DNA of 64,000 bases from Brockia lithotrophica (GCA_003050565.1 PEBW01000005.1:62001-126000); one strand, 5' to 3'; numbered from the stretch's first letter, positions 1 through 8,350 are shown. Translations and numbers: made by a program. Notes: generated by a model not told the origin, from the sequence alone.

Positions 1-172
1 CGCGATACAGGCGCCGGCCCCCTCCCGGACAGCCGGAACCATATTAGACCGTCTAGTCTACTCCTGGCACAAGAGGACAAGAGGAATCGTAGGTCCGGCG
101 GCCCCGCGCGTCATGGACTTGAAACTCGCGTACAAATGGCGGAAGATGGGAACGAACGGGAGGGAAGGACCC

Positions 173-1111
173 GTGGGCGCGCGCCCTTTGCTCAAGCTGG
201 AGAGGCTCAGCGATCGACCGATCCTCGAACCGAGACCGCACATCCCATGGGAGCGGGCGGCGGTGTTCAACGCCGCGGCCGTCCTCCGCGGCGGGTACGT
301 GCACCTTTTGTACCGGGCAAGCGACAGGCCCTTTTCCCTCGAATCCCCGGAACCCGATCCGGCACGAAAGTTTACCTCCGTGATCGCCTACGCCGTGGGA
401 GACGGGCTTCGCTTCGAGCGGTTCGACAAACCGGTGCTCCTCCCCCGAGGAGAAGACGAAGCCTGGGGCGTAGAAGATCCCCGGGTGACGGAGATCGAGG
501 GCGCCTACGCGATGGTCTACACCGCCTTCGGCGGCAAGTCCTGGTTCGACTACCGCCCCAAGATCGCCTTTTCCCGCGACCTCCGCACCTGGGAGGGGCG
601 GCGGGTGCTCCTCGACGAGGTCAACAAAGACGTCGCCCTCTTCCCCGAGCGAATCCGGGGGCGCTACGCACTCCTCCACCGGCGGCTTCCGCACATCTGG
701 ATCGCCTTTTCCGCCGACCTCGTCTGCTGGGAGGACCACCGGATCCTCCTCCCCACCGTCCCCGGAACCTGGGAAGGCAAGAAGGTGGGCATCGGAGGGC
801 CACCGCACAAGACGCGGGAAGGTTGGGTGCTCTTTTACCACGCCGTGGACGAGGCAAACGTCTATCGGCTTGGGGTGGCCTTGCTCGACCGAGAAGACCC
901 TACGAAGGTCCTCGCGCGCTATCCCTACCCCATTCTCGAACCGGAGCTACCGTGGGAGCGGGAAGGACTCGTCCCCAACGTCGTCTTCAGCTCAGGCTCC
1001 GTGGAAAAGGACGGTATCTACTACGTCTACTACGGAGCGGCGGACACGGTCCTCGGCGTCGCCGCCCAGGCGAGGGACCGGATTGTAGATCAGCTCGCGA
1101 GATTCGCATAA
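173..1111 (+). CDS. GH130-type glycosidase / beta-mannosyl phosphorylase family protein
   Basis: Looks like a five-bladed beta-propeller enzyme of the GH130 (formerly DUF377) family, which phosphorolyses or hydrolyses beta-mannosides and related sugars in the cytoplasm. Seen: the repeated propeller texture 'NAAAVLRGGYVHLLYRAS', 'WGVEDPRVTEIEGAYAMVY', 'KDVALFPERIRGRYALLHR' and the late 'IYYVYYGAADTVLGVA', in the family's usual order. Length about 312 residues fits the shorter GH130 subfamilies. Start: the frame is open from an ATG at 113, but a strong GGGAGGGAAGG ribosome site at 158-168 points to the GTG at 173. ATG 146 is a second option. The gene stands alone and converges on the c-di-GMP gene. 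A palindrome TAGAC-C-GTCTA (45-55) lies upstream. Substrate cannot be told from sequence. Confidence 0.8.
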   Translation: MGARPLLKLERLSDRPILEPRPHIPWERAAVFNAAAVLRGGYVHLLYRASDRPFSLESPEPDPARKFTSVIAYAVGDGLRFERFDKPVLLPRGEDEAWGVEDPRVTEIEGAYAMVYTAFGGKSWFDYRPKIAFSRDLRTWEGRRVLLDEVNKDVALFPERIRGRYALLHRRLPHIWIAFSADLVCWEDHRILLPTVPGTWEGKKVGIGGPPHKTREGWVLFYHAVDEANVYRLGVALLDREDPTKVLARYPYPILEPELPWEREGLVPNVVFSSGSVEKDGIYYVYYGAADTVLGVAAQARDRIVDQLARFA

Positions 1112-1180
1112 CCGGGTGGGGCGCCGGGAGGACGGCGGGCATCGGGACCTTCGTCGCCCTGCCTCCCGCGGACCGGACAC

Positions 1181-3445
1181 CTACCTCTCTTCGGCCCGAC
1201 CTTCCGGAACCTGCGACGAAAAGATCTCCGAGGCCGTCGCCTCCAGGTACACGTCGGACGGACGTTCCTTGGCGCGTTTCTTCAAGAGGGCTGCGGCCTC
1301 CGAAAGCATGAGCGGGTCGCTGCGAAGGGGATCCAGGCAGTGGACGAGGACGACGGAGAGGGTGAGGAAGTCTTCGTCGAGCGTGCCCGCCTTGCGCCCC
1401 GCGATCCCCTGGAGGAAGAGCTTGCGTTCGGCGCGGAAGCGGGCAAAGACGAGTTCGACGAAGCGTTCGGCGAACTCCCGCGGAAGGAGGGCGACGAAGT
1501 CGTCCCCCCCGACGTGGCCTACGAACGCCTCGGGAATCACCGTCTCCACTTCACGCAGGACTTCGGCGAGGAAACGGATCACCTCGTCGCCGCGCTGAAA
1601 GCCGAAGCGGTCGTTAAAGCTCTTAAAGCGGTTCAGGTCGATGTAGGCAAAGGAAAACGGCTGTCCGCGGGCGAGGAAATCCGCAAGCGCCCGGTTGATC
1701 AGGTGGTTTCCCGGAAGACCGGTAAGCGGGTTCGTGAGCCGCAAAACCTCGGCCTTCACGTGGGCGAGGTAATCGAGGAGCGAAGCGAGGGAGACGACTC
1801 CCAGCGGTCTCCGGTCTTCGGCGACGACGATCGGATCGCACAGTCGACCTTCCCTCCCGGGTTCGAGGAGGAGGCGCGCCGCCGTATCTACGGGGACGCT
1901 GGGGGCGAGGACGAGGGCGTCGCGCGTGGCGATTTCCCCCGCCTGCTTGCGGATGTAGAGGGAGTATCCGTATTGCGTGGAGAGAAGCCCGTCCAGCCGC
2001 GCCCGCTGAACCACGCCCAAGTATTCCCCGCCCTCCACCACAAAGACGACGTCCTCGCCCAACAGATCGAAGTACTCCTTGAGCTGCGAGACGGGCATCT
2101 CCGGCGGTACCGCAGAGGCGGGCTGCATGATCTCCCGCACCGTCTTCGTCAAGCTCTTGACGTCGATGGCGCGACGGTTTCGGCGCAAAATTTCCTCCGC
2201 CTCCGCCGGGAGGCGCAGGGAAGGCGGGTTTTGCGGCCGCCCGAGGAAGAAGCCCTGGCCGTGCGCCACACCGAGGCGTACCAGCTGTTTGAACTCGTCT
2301 TCCGTCTCGATGCCCTCGGCGATGAGGTGGCTTCCGGCCTTCGTGGCAAACTGAACGATCCCCTCGAGGAGGCTTTGCTTCACGACGTCGCGATCCAAAT
2401 CCGCGACGAGGGGGCGGTCGATCTTGATGTAGTCCGGGCGGAGGTCGAGGATCCGCCGGAGGGAGTTGTACCCCGACCCCGCGTCGTCCAGGGCGATGCG
2501 GAAGCCCTGCTCGCGGTAGTAGCGGGTTACCTCCCGAAGGAGCTCCGGTGAGCCGACCTCCTGCCCCTCCGTGACCTCGAAGACGACCTCCTCCGGGGAG
2601 AGGCCGAAGCGGAGGAGGAACTCTCTGGTCGTGTAAGGGCGAAAGCTCGGGTCCAAGAGGACGGACGGGCTCACGTTGAGGAAAAGGCGCGCGCCGCCGC
2701 CCACGCGGCGGAGGTAGGGAACGATTTCTTCGATCGCCTTCTCCCGAACACGGCGTTCCAAGACGTGGAGGAGGCCTACCCGCGCCGCCTGAGCGAAGAG
2801 GACGAGGGGGCTTTCCCACGGGGAACCCGCCGGCCCGCGGGTGAGCGCCTCGAATCCGAGGAGCTCGCCCGTGTCGAGGCGGAAGATGGGTTGAAAGAGA
2901 ACGCGGAGCTTGCCTTCTTCCACGATTGCCGCAATCTCCGCGCGGAGATCTCGAGCTTCTTCTGAGCGCGGAACCTTGGCAAAGGTCAAGGCGCGTTTTA
3001 CGGCGCTGTACAAGAAACGGGCGGCGTTTTCCGGGGAAAAGTGGAGGAGCGGGACCACGCCCACGTGGAAGCGAAGTCCCGCCCCCACCTCCGGGTCGCT
3101 CCGGGTCACGGCGTTCACGAGCTCGTCCCGAACGAACTCGGCAATCACCCGGGCAGCGCGGACGATGTCTTCCGCTCCTTCGCCTTCGACCTGTACGAGG
3201 ACGAAGTAGTCGTCGCCGAAGGAGCGGAAGGCGGCGGTCACGAATTGACGGTGCTCCCAAAGGTCGATCAAGGCGGCGTCCAATAGGCCTAAAACCTCTT
3301 CCATCCGATTGACGCCGAAGCGCGCCTCGAGTTCGCCGAATTTCTCGATGTCGAAGTAGAGGAGGGCGTTGGCCCCCGTTTGGGCGAGGGCCTCGGGCGT
3401 CCAGACCTCCCCTTCTCCGCCCCGAAGGGGGACAAACCCGAGCAT
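1181..3445 (-). CDS. GGDEF-EAL-CBS-CBS-GGDEF cyclic-di-GMP protein
   Basis: Cytoplasmic cyclic-di-GMP turnover or sensing protein without membrane segments. Domains in order: a degenerate N-terminal GGDEF-like domain (about 20-180; signature reads SFGDDYF), an EAL phosphodiesterase domain (about 195-420), a pair of CBS domains (about 440-570) and a C-terminal GGDEF domain (about 580-740; GHVGGDDFVAL). The EAL domain keeps FEALTRG, LNVSP, EVTEG, the DDAGSGY loop, YIKIDRP and AEGIE, so activity is plausible. The last GGDEF reads GGDDF, which is acceptable for a cyclase. CBS pairs usually bind adenine nucleotides, which suggests coupling to energy state (inference). Start: the frame opens at GTG 3451, but that codon is only one base from the GAGGAGG ribosome site; ATG 3445 has normal spacing. 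Promoter predicted at 3560-3588. Confidence 0.88.
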   Translation of the reverse strand: MLGFVPLRGGEGEVWTPEALAQTGANALLYFDIEKFGELEARFGVNRMEEVLGLLDAALIDLWEHRQFVTAAFRSFGDDYFVLVQVEGEGAEDIVRAARVIAEFVRDELVNAVTRSDPEVGAGLRFHVGVVPLLHFSPENAARFLYSAVKRALTFAKVPRSEEARDLRAEIAAIVEEGKLRVLFQPIFRLDTGELLGFEALTRGPAGSPWESPLVLFAQAARVGLLHVLERRVREKAIEEIVPYLRRVGGGARLFLNVSPSVLLDPSFRPYTTREFLLRFGLSPEEVVFEVTEGQEVGSPELLREVTRYYREQGFRIALDDAGSGYNSLRRILDLRPDYIKIDRPLVADLDRDVVKQSLLEGIVQFATKAGSHLIAEGIETEDEFKQLVRLGVAHGQGFFLGRPQNPPSLRLPAEAEEILRRNRRAIDVKSLTKTVREIMQPASAVPPEMPVSQLKEYFDLLGEDVVFVVEGGEYLGVVQRARLDGLLSTQYGYSLYIRKQAGEIATRDALVLAPSVPVDTAARLLLEPGREGRLCDPIVVAEDRRPLGVVSLASLLDYLAHVKAEVLRLTNPLTGLPGNHLINRALADFLARGQPFSFAYIDLNRFKSFNDRFGFQRGDEVIRFLAEVLREVETVIPEAFVGHVGGDDFVALLPREFAERFVELVFARFRAERKLFLQGIAGRKAGTLDEDFLTLSVVLVHCLDPLRSDPLMLSEAAALLKKRAKERPSDVYLEATASEIFSSQVPEGRAEER

Positions 3446-3559
3446 GGGCACATCCTCCTCGAAAGTCGGGCGCTGAACAAAAAACGAGGAAACGTTGCGA
3501 TTCGGGCCTTACGTCGTAGGCCGCTCGCTTGCCGAGATTCCCCCACGTCCACAATCTTA

Positions 3560-3588
3560 CGTATACCCGACTTGTCGACAAAAGACAA
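3560..3588 (-). promoter_or_regulatory. SigA-type promoter of the GGDEF-EAL gene, with palindrome
   Basis: On the minus strand TTGTCT (3583-3588) and TATACG (3560-3565) are 17 bases apart. A perfect palindrome TTGTCGACAA (3572-3581) lies in the spacer and could be an operator. The rest of 3446-3836 holds only this promoter and the opposite one at 3764-3793; no gene is seen there. Confidence 0.5.
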
Positions 3589-3763
3589 CCACATTCATCG
3601 AAAATGTCCGCGGAGTGTCCCGGGCGGAAAAGCCCAAATCGACCGGACTTTCTCCAGGAAGTATCCCGAAAGGAGCGTTTGCGGAGCGCAGGCGGAAGGT
3701 TTTATGAATGCCGAAGCTCTGTGGGGTACACTTTTCGGCAAGGCGAGGTCCGCACGCCCGGCC

Positions 3764-3793
3764 TTGACATACCCGTACGGGAAAATGTACTAT
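3764..3793 (+). promoter_or_regulatory. Strong SigA promoter with palindromic operator in the spacer
   Basis: Perfect -35 TTGACA (3764-3769), 18-base spacer, -10 TACTAT (3788-3793). The spacer holds a perfect 10-bp palindrome CCCGTACGGG (3772-3781), a likely repressor site. It drives the 200-residue unknown protein at 3837. Confidence 0.75.
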
Positions 3794-3836
3794 ATGCATG
3801 GTGAGAATGAAAATAAATCGCTGAGGAGGGACTTCC

Positions 3837-4439
3837 ATGGCATCCCTAACCCTTGCGGAGCAGTTTACGCTCAGGGCGCTTACGGGACGCGTAGTCGGAG
3901 AAGCTATTGCCAACGCGATCGGCGTCAGGGGAACGCTCGGAATTCTCACGAACAAGACGTACATCTGCGCAAGCCTCACGGGCGCGATCGAAGCCGCCTA
4001 CGTCGCGCACTACGGCGGAACGCGCCGCGTCGTGACGACGATGGCGGAGTCGGAAGAGCAGGTGAAGTCGGCCCTGGAAGGACTCGCCGGGTCGAGTCTC
4101 GTGTTCACGGCCTTCGGCGGCGAGGCGGGCGCCGACGTGAACCTCCCCCTCACCCGGGCGTTCCTCCGGGCGCTCAAGGACTCCTCGTGCAAGGCGGACG
4201 TCTTCTTCCACGTGCGCATCTGGGCGCCGGGCTTCGTGAAAAAGGCCCTCGAAGAAGACCCCTCCCTCGCCGAAGGGCTCAAGAACCGCAACGTGTACAC
4301 GTTCACCTTTGACCTGGACAAGGGGGTCTTCTTCTTCAACCGCGTGGTGCTCGGGGCGGACAACTCCCTCACGCTGGAAAAGATCGCCGAGGTCCCGATC
4401 GGCGTGGAACACAAAGAACTCTTGCAAAAGAGCCTTTGA
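3837..4439 (+). CDS. Uncharacterised 200-residue cytoplasmic protein
   Basis: I do not recognise this protein. It is soluble-looking: no signal peptide or membrane segment, a helical N-terminal half (LAEQFTLRALTGRVVGEAIA), Gly-rich turns, two Cys residues (ICASL and SSCKAD) and alternating beta-like segments (DVFFHVRIWAPGF, VYTFTFDLDKGVFFFN). The coding evidence is strong: a GAGGAGGG ribosome site 6-7 bases before ATG, one of the best promoters in the window, and an intrinsic terminator about 100 bases after the stop. It is therefore a single-gene transcript likely to be well expressed, and probably controlled through the palindrome CCCGTACGGG in its promoter. Neighbours (c-di-GMP protein, NifX-like protein) are on the other strand and give no functional hint. 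Confidence 0.85.
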   Translation: MASLTLAEQFTLRALTGRVVGEAIANAIGVRGTLGILTNKTYICASLTGAIEAAYVAHYGGTRRVVTTMAESEEQVKSALEGLAGSSLVFTAFGGEAGADVNLPLTRAFLRALKDSSCKADVFFHVRIWAPGFVKKALEEDPSLAEGLKNRNVYTFTFDLDKGVFFFNRVVLGADNSLTLEKIAEVPIGVEHKELLQKSL

Positions 4440-4536
4440 GAAAAAGGCGGCGGCAAAAACTGACCCGGAAAATGCGCAGAGGCGGAGAAGCAGGACCGGG
4501 TTTCTTCTTGAGGAAACATCGGCTTCAAAAAGCCGA

Positions 4537-4566
4537 GCCCCCGGAGGTTGCCGGGGGCCCTTTTTT
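4537..4566 (+). terminator. Intrinsic terminator of the 200-residue protein gene
   Basis: Stem GCCCCCGG / CCGGGGGC (4537-4544 and 4551-4558) with a 6-base loop, followed by CC and a run of six T. Confidence 0.85.
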
Positions 4567-4716
4567 CTTTCGAGAGGAAGGCGAGTTCCGGGCGGTCGCG
4601 CACCCTAAGGCTTCCACCCTACCCAACTTCGAACCCTACGGGCCCGCCGCCGAACGCCCCAACGGAACGATCTCCCTCGGAGCGCCGACCGGGAAGAGGG
4701 GGCCCTCCGGGCACGA

Positions 4717-5172
4717 TCAGCCTCTGACCTCGCCGATCTCGCCGCGAGCAAAAGCCTCTACGATTTCCCGCGCCGTCCCCATTCGGGGGTTTGCGAGGAC
4801 GAGCCGCAGGCCCTCTTTCTGAGCCCGCCGCATGCCGTGGCCGATGTGGTCGAGAAGGACCACGTCCACGCGGTGGCGCTTTAAAAACTCGAACACGGCG
4901 TCGCGGTGCCGCCGAACCCCTTCGTCGTCTTCGTGTTCGTGGTCATGGTGGTGATCGTGGTCGTGTTCCTCGGCTTCCTCGTCGCCGTGAAGATGGGCAC
5001 GGGCGTGGTGCGGCCCGTGGTGATGGCCGGGATGGAGGTGGGCGAAGTCGCTCTCCACCTCTTCCCACTGGGTGATCGTCCCGCCCTCTACGGTGGCGAT
5101 GGCAATCGTCTTGGCACGACCGAAGTGCGGATTCATCCTTCCGCTTTGAAGCACGGCAATGGCGACGCGCAC
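4717..5172 (-). CDS. NifX/NifB-C-like (dinitrogenase Fe-Mo cofactor family) protein with His-rich insert
   Basis: Small protein of the NifX / NifB C-terminal / MTH1175-like fold that binds metal clusters or cofactors. The fold frame is visible: N-terminal MRVAIAV followed by MNPHFGRAKTIAIATVE, and C-terminal VDVVLLDHIGHGMRRAQKEG then AREIVEAFARGEI. Between them (about residues 44-84) is an insertion very rich in His, Asp and Glu, with runs such as HPGHHHGPHH and EEHDHDHHHDHEHED. Such stretches bind Ni, Co or Zn, so storage or delivery of a transition metal is a reasonable inference. No nitrogenase genes are in the window. Start GTG 5172 follows a GAGGAGGG site at proper spacing. A promoter and a 13-bp palindrome lie upstream (5297-5321). 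Confidence 0.8.
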   Translation of the reverse strand: MRVAIAVLQSGRMNPHFGRAKTIAIATVEGGTITQWEEVESDFAHLHPGHHHGPHHARAHLHGDEEAEEHDHDHHHDHEHEDDEGVRRHRDAVFEFLKRHRVDVVLLDHIGHGMRRAQKEGLRLVLANPRMGTAREIVEAFARGEIGEVRG

Positions 5173-5296
5173 GGCAAGCCCTCCTCAAACGAACAGAAGT
5201 TTGCATATTCGATTTTCTTCCGAGGACGGCATATCGCCCCTTCGGAATGCCCATCCCTTCGTCCGGCGGCGCGACGTGAGATGGAATCGGGCATCC

Positions 5297-5321
5297 GCCG
5301 ATTATCGGCTTCCCTATTGTA
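5297..5321 (-). promoter_or_regulatory. Extended -10 promoter with palindrome at the start site (NifX-like gene)
   Basis: Minus strand shows TGG-TACAAT, an extended -10 (hexamer at 5316-5321); no good -35 is seen. At the expected transcription start lies a perfect palindrome GCCGAT-T-ATCGGC (5297-5309), placed where a repressor would block initiation. The leader to the gene is about 135 bases. Confidence 0.5.
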
Positions 5322-5815
5322 CCACATGACGGAAGGCGGTTCGCACCTTAAAGGCGCCGGATGTCTAGAAGCCGCCACGGCGTGTCTTCAAGCGAGCGAA
5401 AAAGAATCTCCTCGGATCCGGCCCCCGACGCGAGGGGCACCCCCCAAGACGAACTACCAAAAGAGCACCCGGAAGAGAAGCGCGAGCGGCGTTAAGCCAA
5501 ACCCGACGCAATTCCTGAACATAGCCTTCTTCTCCCGAAAATCCCAGCTGCCCTTCGTATATCGACCCGTCTATTCATAAAACATTTCAAGGGAATGGAC
5601 AAACAATTAGTTCATTCCTAACGATCCGTTGCTCCGTCAACTGAACTATCATGTATTATCATTTTATCATAGATAAAAAGAATCGGAGCAATTCGCCCCA
5701 CTACGACTTGCTTCTGGCGAAAGTCTTCGCGTATTGGATTCCTGCCACCGCCACGATATCGATTTGTTACTATTTTCTTCAAATACACCCTTTTGAGAAA
5801 GAGATACATTGATCA
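5322..5815. other. AT-rich stretch with no confident gene
   Basis: Base composition changes from the GC-rich background to clearly AT-rich from about 5500 on. Two minus-strand frames (5618-5809 and 5667-5858) are open but lack a convincing ribosome site and protein-like composition, so I leave them uncalled. An inverted repeat GGAATGGAC-N9-GTTCATTCC (5592-5618, 8 of 9 pairs) is present. This is probably the edge of an acquired island. Confidence 0.5.
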
Positions 5816-5965
5816 TTACTTTGACTTCATGTACCGTCTGTAGATGCCGTACGCCCATACGATGCTAGCCAATCCCCAAAAGAAAGCCATAAAATTCCCT
5901 AAGTTACTGATCGTTAAATAGATAAATATAACCAGAACTGCAGCTCGATATATGAGCTTGCCCAT
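5816..5965 (-). CDS. 49-residue two-segment membrane peptide
   Basis: A very small gene. ATG at 5963-5965 is preceded by GGGGGAG at about 5 bases, and the frame reads through to TAA at 5816. The peptide begins MGKLIYRAAVLVIFIYLTI, continues NLGNFMAFFWGLASIVWAYG and ends IYRRYMKSK. It is thus two short hydrophobic segments joined by SNLGN, with a strongly basic tail. Codon use is AT-rich, unlike the surrounding chromosome. The shape resembles small membrane toxins of type I toxin-antitoxin systems, small regulators of membrane proteins, or an export-linked peptide. Sequence alone does not choose between these. Its start abuts the decayed IS256 transposase on the other strand. Confidence 0.55.
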   Translation of the reverse strand: MGKLIYRAAVLVIFIYLTISNLGNFMAFFWGLASIVWAYGIYRRYMKSK

Positions 5966-5975
5966 CTCTACTCCC

Positions 5976-6319
5976 CCGTTTCAGCGGTGCCTGACACACT
6001 TTGTGCGAAACATTCTCGACGCCACACCGAAAACGCTGCGGGAAGAGGTACATGGCCAGGTATGGACGATTCTCGTGACAAAAGATAGGGGGACGGCACG
6101 GCATCTCACGTCTTCTCCTGAAGCAACCGTTGAAAGTATACAGGATGAGGGCACCGAAAGCAACGGCGATCCTGGAAGCCGGCTTTGAAGATGCGACAGC
6201 GGTTGTGGCGTTGTTGGAGAAGTACCGGAGACGACAGCGCGCGACAAAACGCCGTCGAATGGCTCTATGGGAAGACTCGGCACTACGAACGAATAATTCG
6301 GATCCCGAAAAAACTATGA
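5976..6319 (+). pseudogene. Decayed C-terminal part of an IS256-family transposase
   Basis: Three reading frames in sequence give the typical end of IS256-family (Mutator-type) transposases. First frame: FQRCLTHFVRNILDATPKTL then REEVHGQVWTILVTKDRGTA. Second frame, after about 6115: RAPKATAILEAGFEDATAVV then ALLEKYRRRQRATKR. Third frame, after about 6250: VEWLYGKTRHYERIIRIPKK ending in TGA at 6319. Family members normally read these as one protein (QRC.THF.RN..D..PK, GFEDATAVL.LPEKYRRRLRTTN.VERLNEEIRRRERVIRIFPN). The catalytic N-terminal two thirds and one end of the element are missing, so this is a dead fragment. Confidence 0.8.
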
Positions 6320-6326
6320 GTCCCTC

Positions 6327-6354
6327 TTGCGATTTGGTCGTTTTGTATTATAAT
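6327..6354 (+). promoter_or_regulatory. SigA promoter of the ABC transporter pair
   Basis: TTGCGA (6327-6332), 16-base spacer, perfect TATAAT (6349-6354), immediately downstream of the transposase fragment and 58 bases before the ATPase start. Confidence 0.65.
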
Positions 6355-6412
6355 GAAGCTGGGCAGGGGCAGAAAAGCATAGAGAGCGAGAAATGGGAAG
6401 GAGGTGGACTAA

Positions 6413-7222
6413 ATGATGTGCAAGAAAACTTGCGAGAGGGGGCCATGCATGTTCTCCGGTAAATCGAGGGCGATTCATCCTACCTCTGTTCTTAGAGTTA
6501 TCTGCGTAACAAAAAAGTACGGGAGCAAGAGGGCGGTTCACGACCTCTCGTTTGAAGTGGGAGCCGGCGAAATGGTGGGCCTCTTGGGACCGAACGGCGC
6601 CGGGAAGACAACCGTGATGAACATGATTGCCGGCCTGGTGCGACCCACCGCCGGGACGATCGAAATCGAAGGGCTCGACGTGTTCCGCGATCCTCTCAGG
6701 GCCAAACGGGCACGCTTTTTTGTTCCGGATACCCCGGCGCCCCTTTCGGGCATGACCGGGGCCGAGTACCTCGACTTTGTCGCTTCAGCTTACGGAATCC
6801 CCGTCGGGGAACGTAAAGAACGACTGGCACCGTATCTCCACGGATTTCACTTGGAGGATCATCTCGACAAGAAGGTGTCCTCTTACTCCCATGGCACGAA
6901 GCAGAAGCTGGTGCTCGCCGCTGCGTTCCTCGTGCGCCCGCATCTCTTGATGCTTGACGAGCCGCTTATCGGGTTGGATCCCCTTGCCGCGGTTTTTCTG
7001 AAAGACGCCTTGAAAGCCCATGCGGCAAAGGGCGGCAGCGTCCTGTTGTCCACGCATTTGCTCTTCCTGGCCGAAGAGCTGTGCAACCGGGTGGTGATGC
7101 TGTCCCACGGCAAGAAGGTTGCCGAGGGCACCCTGGCGTCGCTCCGAGCACGGGCAGGCGATGAGCAGGCCACCCTGGAAAAATTGTTTTTGGAGTTGAC
7201 ACGAGATGGCACCGAGGTCTAA
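6413..7222 (+). CDS. ABC transporter ATP-binding protein
   Basis: ATPase of an ABC transporter of the CcmA/YhaQ-like exporter type. Walker A GPNGAGKTT at about residues 61-69, signature region SSYSHGTKQKL (the usual LSGGQ is reduced to YSHGT, common in this subgroup), Walker B HLLMLDEPLIGLDP, and the H-loop STHLL. ATG 6413 lies 5-6 bases after GGAAGGAGGTGG, an ideal ribosome site. The first about 25 residues (with three Cys) precede the usual domain start and could be an extension. The gene overlaps the permease frame by 17 bases. With its permease broken, the transporter may no longer work. Confidence 0.88.
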   Translation: MMCKKTCERGPCMFSGKSRAIHPTSVLRVICVTKKYGSKRAVHDLSFEVGAGEMVGLLGPNGAGKTTVMNMIAGLVRPTAGTIEIEGLDVFRDPLRAKRARFFVPDTPAPLSGMTGAEYLDFVASAYGIPVGERKERLAPYLHGFHLEDHLDKKVSSYSHGTKQKLVLAAAFLVRPHLLMLDEPLIGLDPLAAVFLKDALKAHAAKGGSVLLSTHLLFLAEELCNRVVMLSHGKKVAEGTLASLRARAGDEQATLEKLFLELTRDGTEV

Positions 7223-8350
7223 CGACCGTCTCCTGTGGAGATTGTTTCGATATTCCTTTTCCACCTTCTTCCCACTCAGGGGGAGGAAGGCAGGACAGCT
7301 GCTGGCCCTGTCCGTGTTGGGTGCAGTGGGGATGAAATACCTCTACGATCTGTATGGTTCGGTATTCCAGGCGCTGGACGACCCGAATCTAGCGCTCACC
7401 TACGTCCTCGCGCTCCTCGTGGGGCTGCAGGGGCTGCTCTTCTACCTGGGCTTCCTCCGGTTGATGGGAGTTCTGTATTCGCACAACGAGCTGGCGTCTC
7501 TGCTCATCCTTCCCCTTTCCGAACACCTGGTGATGGCCGCATTCTTCCTTCCGGTGCTCATGCGCGCATACCTGCTGGAGGGGATCTCGGCGGGACCGGC
7601 CTTGGCCGCCCTGTTTCAGATGGGTACCTTTTCCATTGGGCAAGGTTTACGGCTGGTCGGCCTTCTTCTGTTGGGTCCTCCCCTCGCCCTCGGACTTGCC
7701 CTGCTTCTGCTCCTCTTTCTGTTTGCGCATGTTTCCGGTCACAGGCGTGTTTGGGCGGCGACCATCGCCGGCGTCCTCCTCTTGCTGGCGGGAGCGTTCA
7801 TTCGGAATCGGAACTCCGCCGGCCTTGTCCTGTACCTGGTGTGGGAGTCGGCGGAGAGTCCGCTCTTCTGGGTTGCCGGCGTGGGGATCCTGGCGCTCGA
7901 AATCGGGCTGATCGGCCAGGCGATTTCGCACTGGTGGGCACGGGGGAGAGAAGGCCACGTGGAAGACCATCACATCCCTGCCCTTCGCCGGCGCCGCAGT
8001 GGATCTCGGCCGTTGTCATTTCCTTGTGTCTTGAGACGGGGGTAAAGGTGGCCCTGGACGCGCTCTCTCCGCATTTTGGATGGACCGAGCCGCTCCAGCC
8101 CATGCGAAGCCTCAAGCGCTACGTGTCGTATCTTGTAAACGCAGCAGTCATCGGCGGGTGCGCTGCTTTAGCTATGTTCCTTCAGCGGCTGTCCGGGGCT
8201 TCCGCTGCATCCTTCCTGCTCTTCTTGAGCGCGATCGAACTCGTAGGGCTTTCGCTCCTGATAGCGCTTTTGGTCTGGCAGGCCGGGAAGGCGGAAGCGG
8301 GACGCAGCGGCATGTGGTGGCGGTTGATGGACAGAAGCGCCATGCAATAG
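7206..8350 (+). pseudogene. ABC transporter permease, interrupted by a frameshift
   Basis: Multi-spanning membrane protein paired with the upstream ATPase. The first frame (7206-8045) gives about six hydrophobic segments (such as LTYVLALLVGLQGLLFYLGF and LGLALLLLLFLFAHVSG) and then turns into Arg-rich nonsense, ALRRRRSGSRPL. From about 7985 the next frame supplies WISAVVISLCLETGVKVALD and two or more further membrane segments (YLVNAAVIGGCAALAMFLQR, FLLFLSAIELVGLSLLIALL) to the stop at 8350. One base gained or lost near 7980-8000 explains both. Together they would make about 380 residues. Real mutation, assembly error and programmed shifting are not distinguished here; no slippery heptamer was obvious. 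Confidence 0.75.

Noticed and set aside
5618-5858. Two overlapping small minus-strand frames in the AT-rich island
   Set aside because: No convincing ribosome site for either, and both overlap each other; possible remnants, but unsupported.
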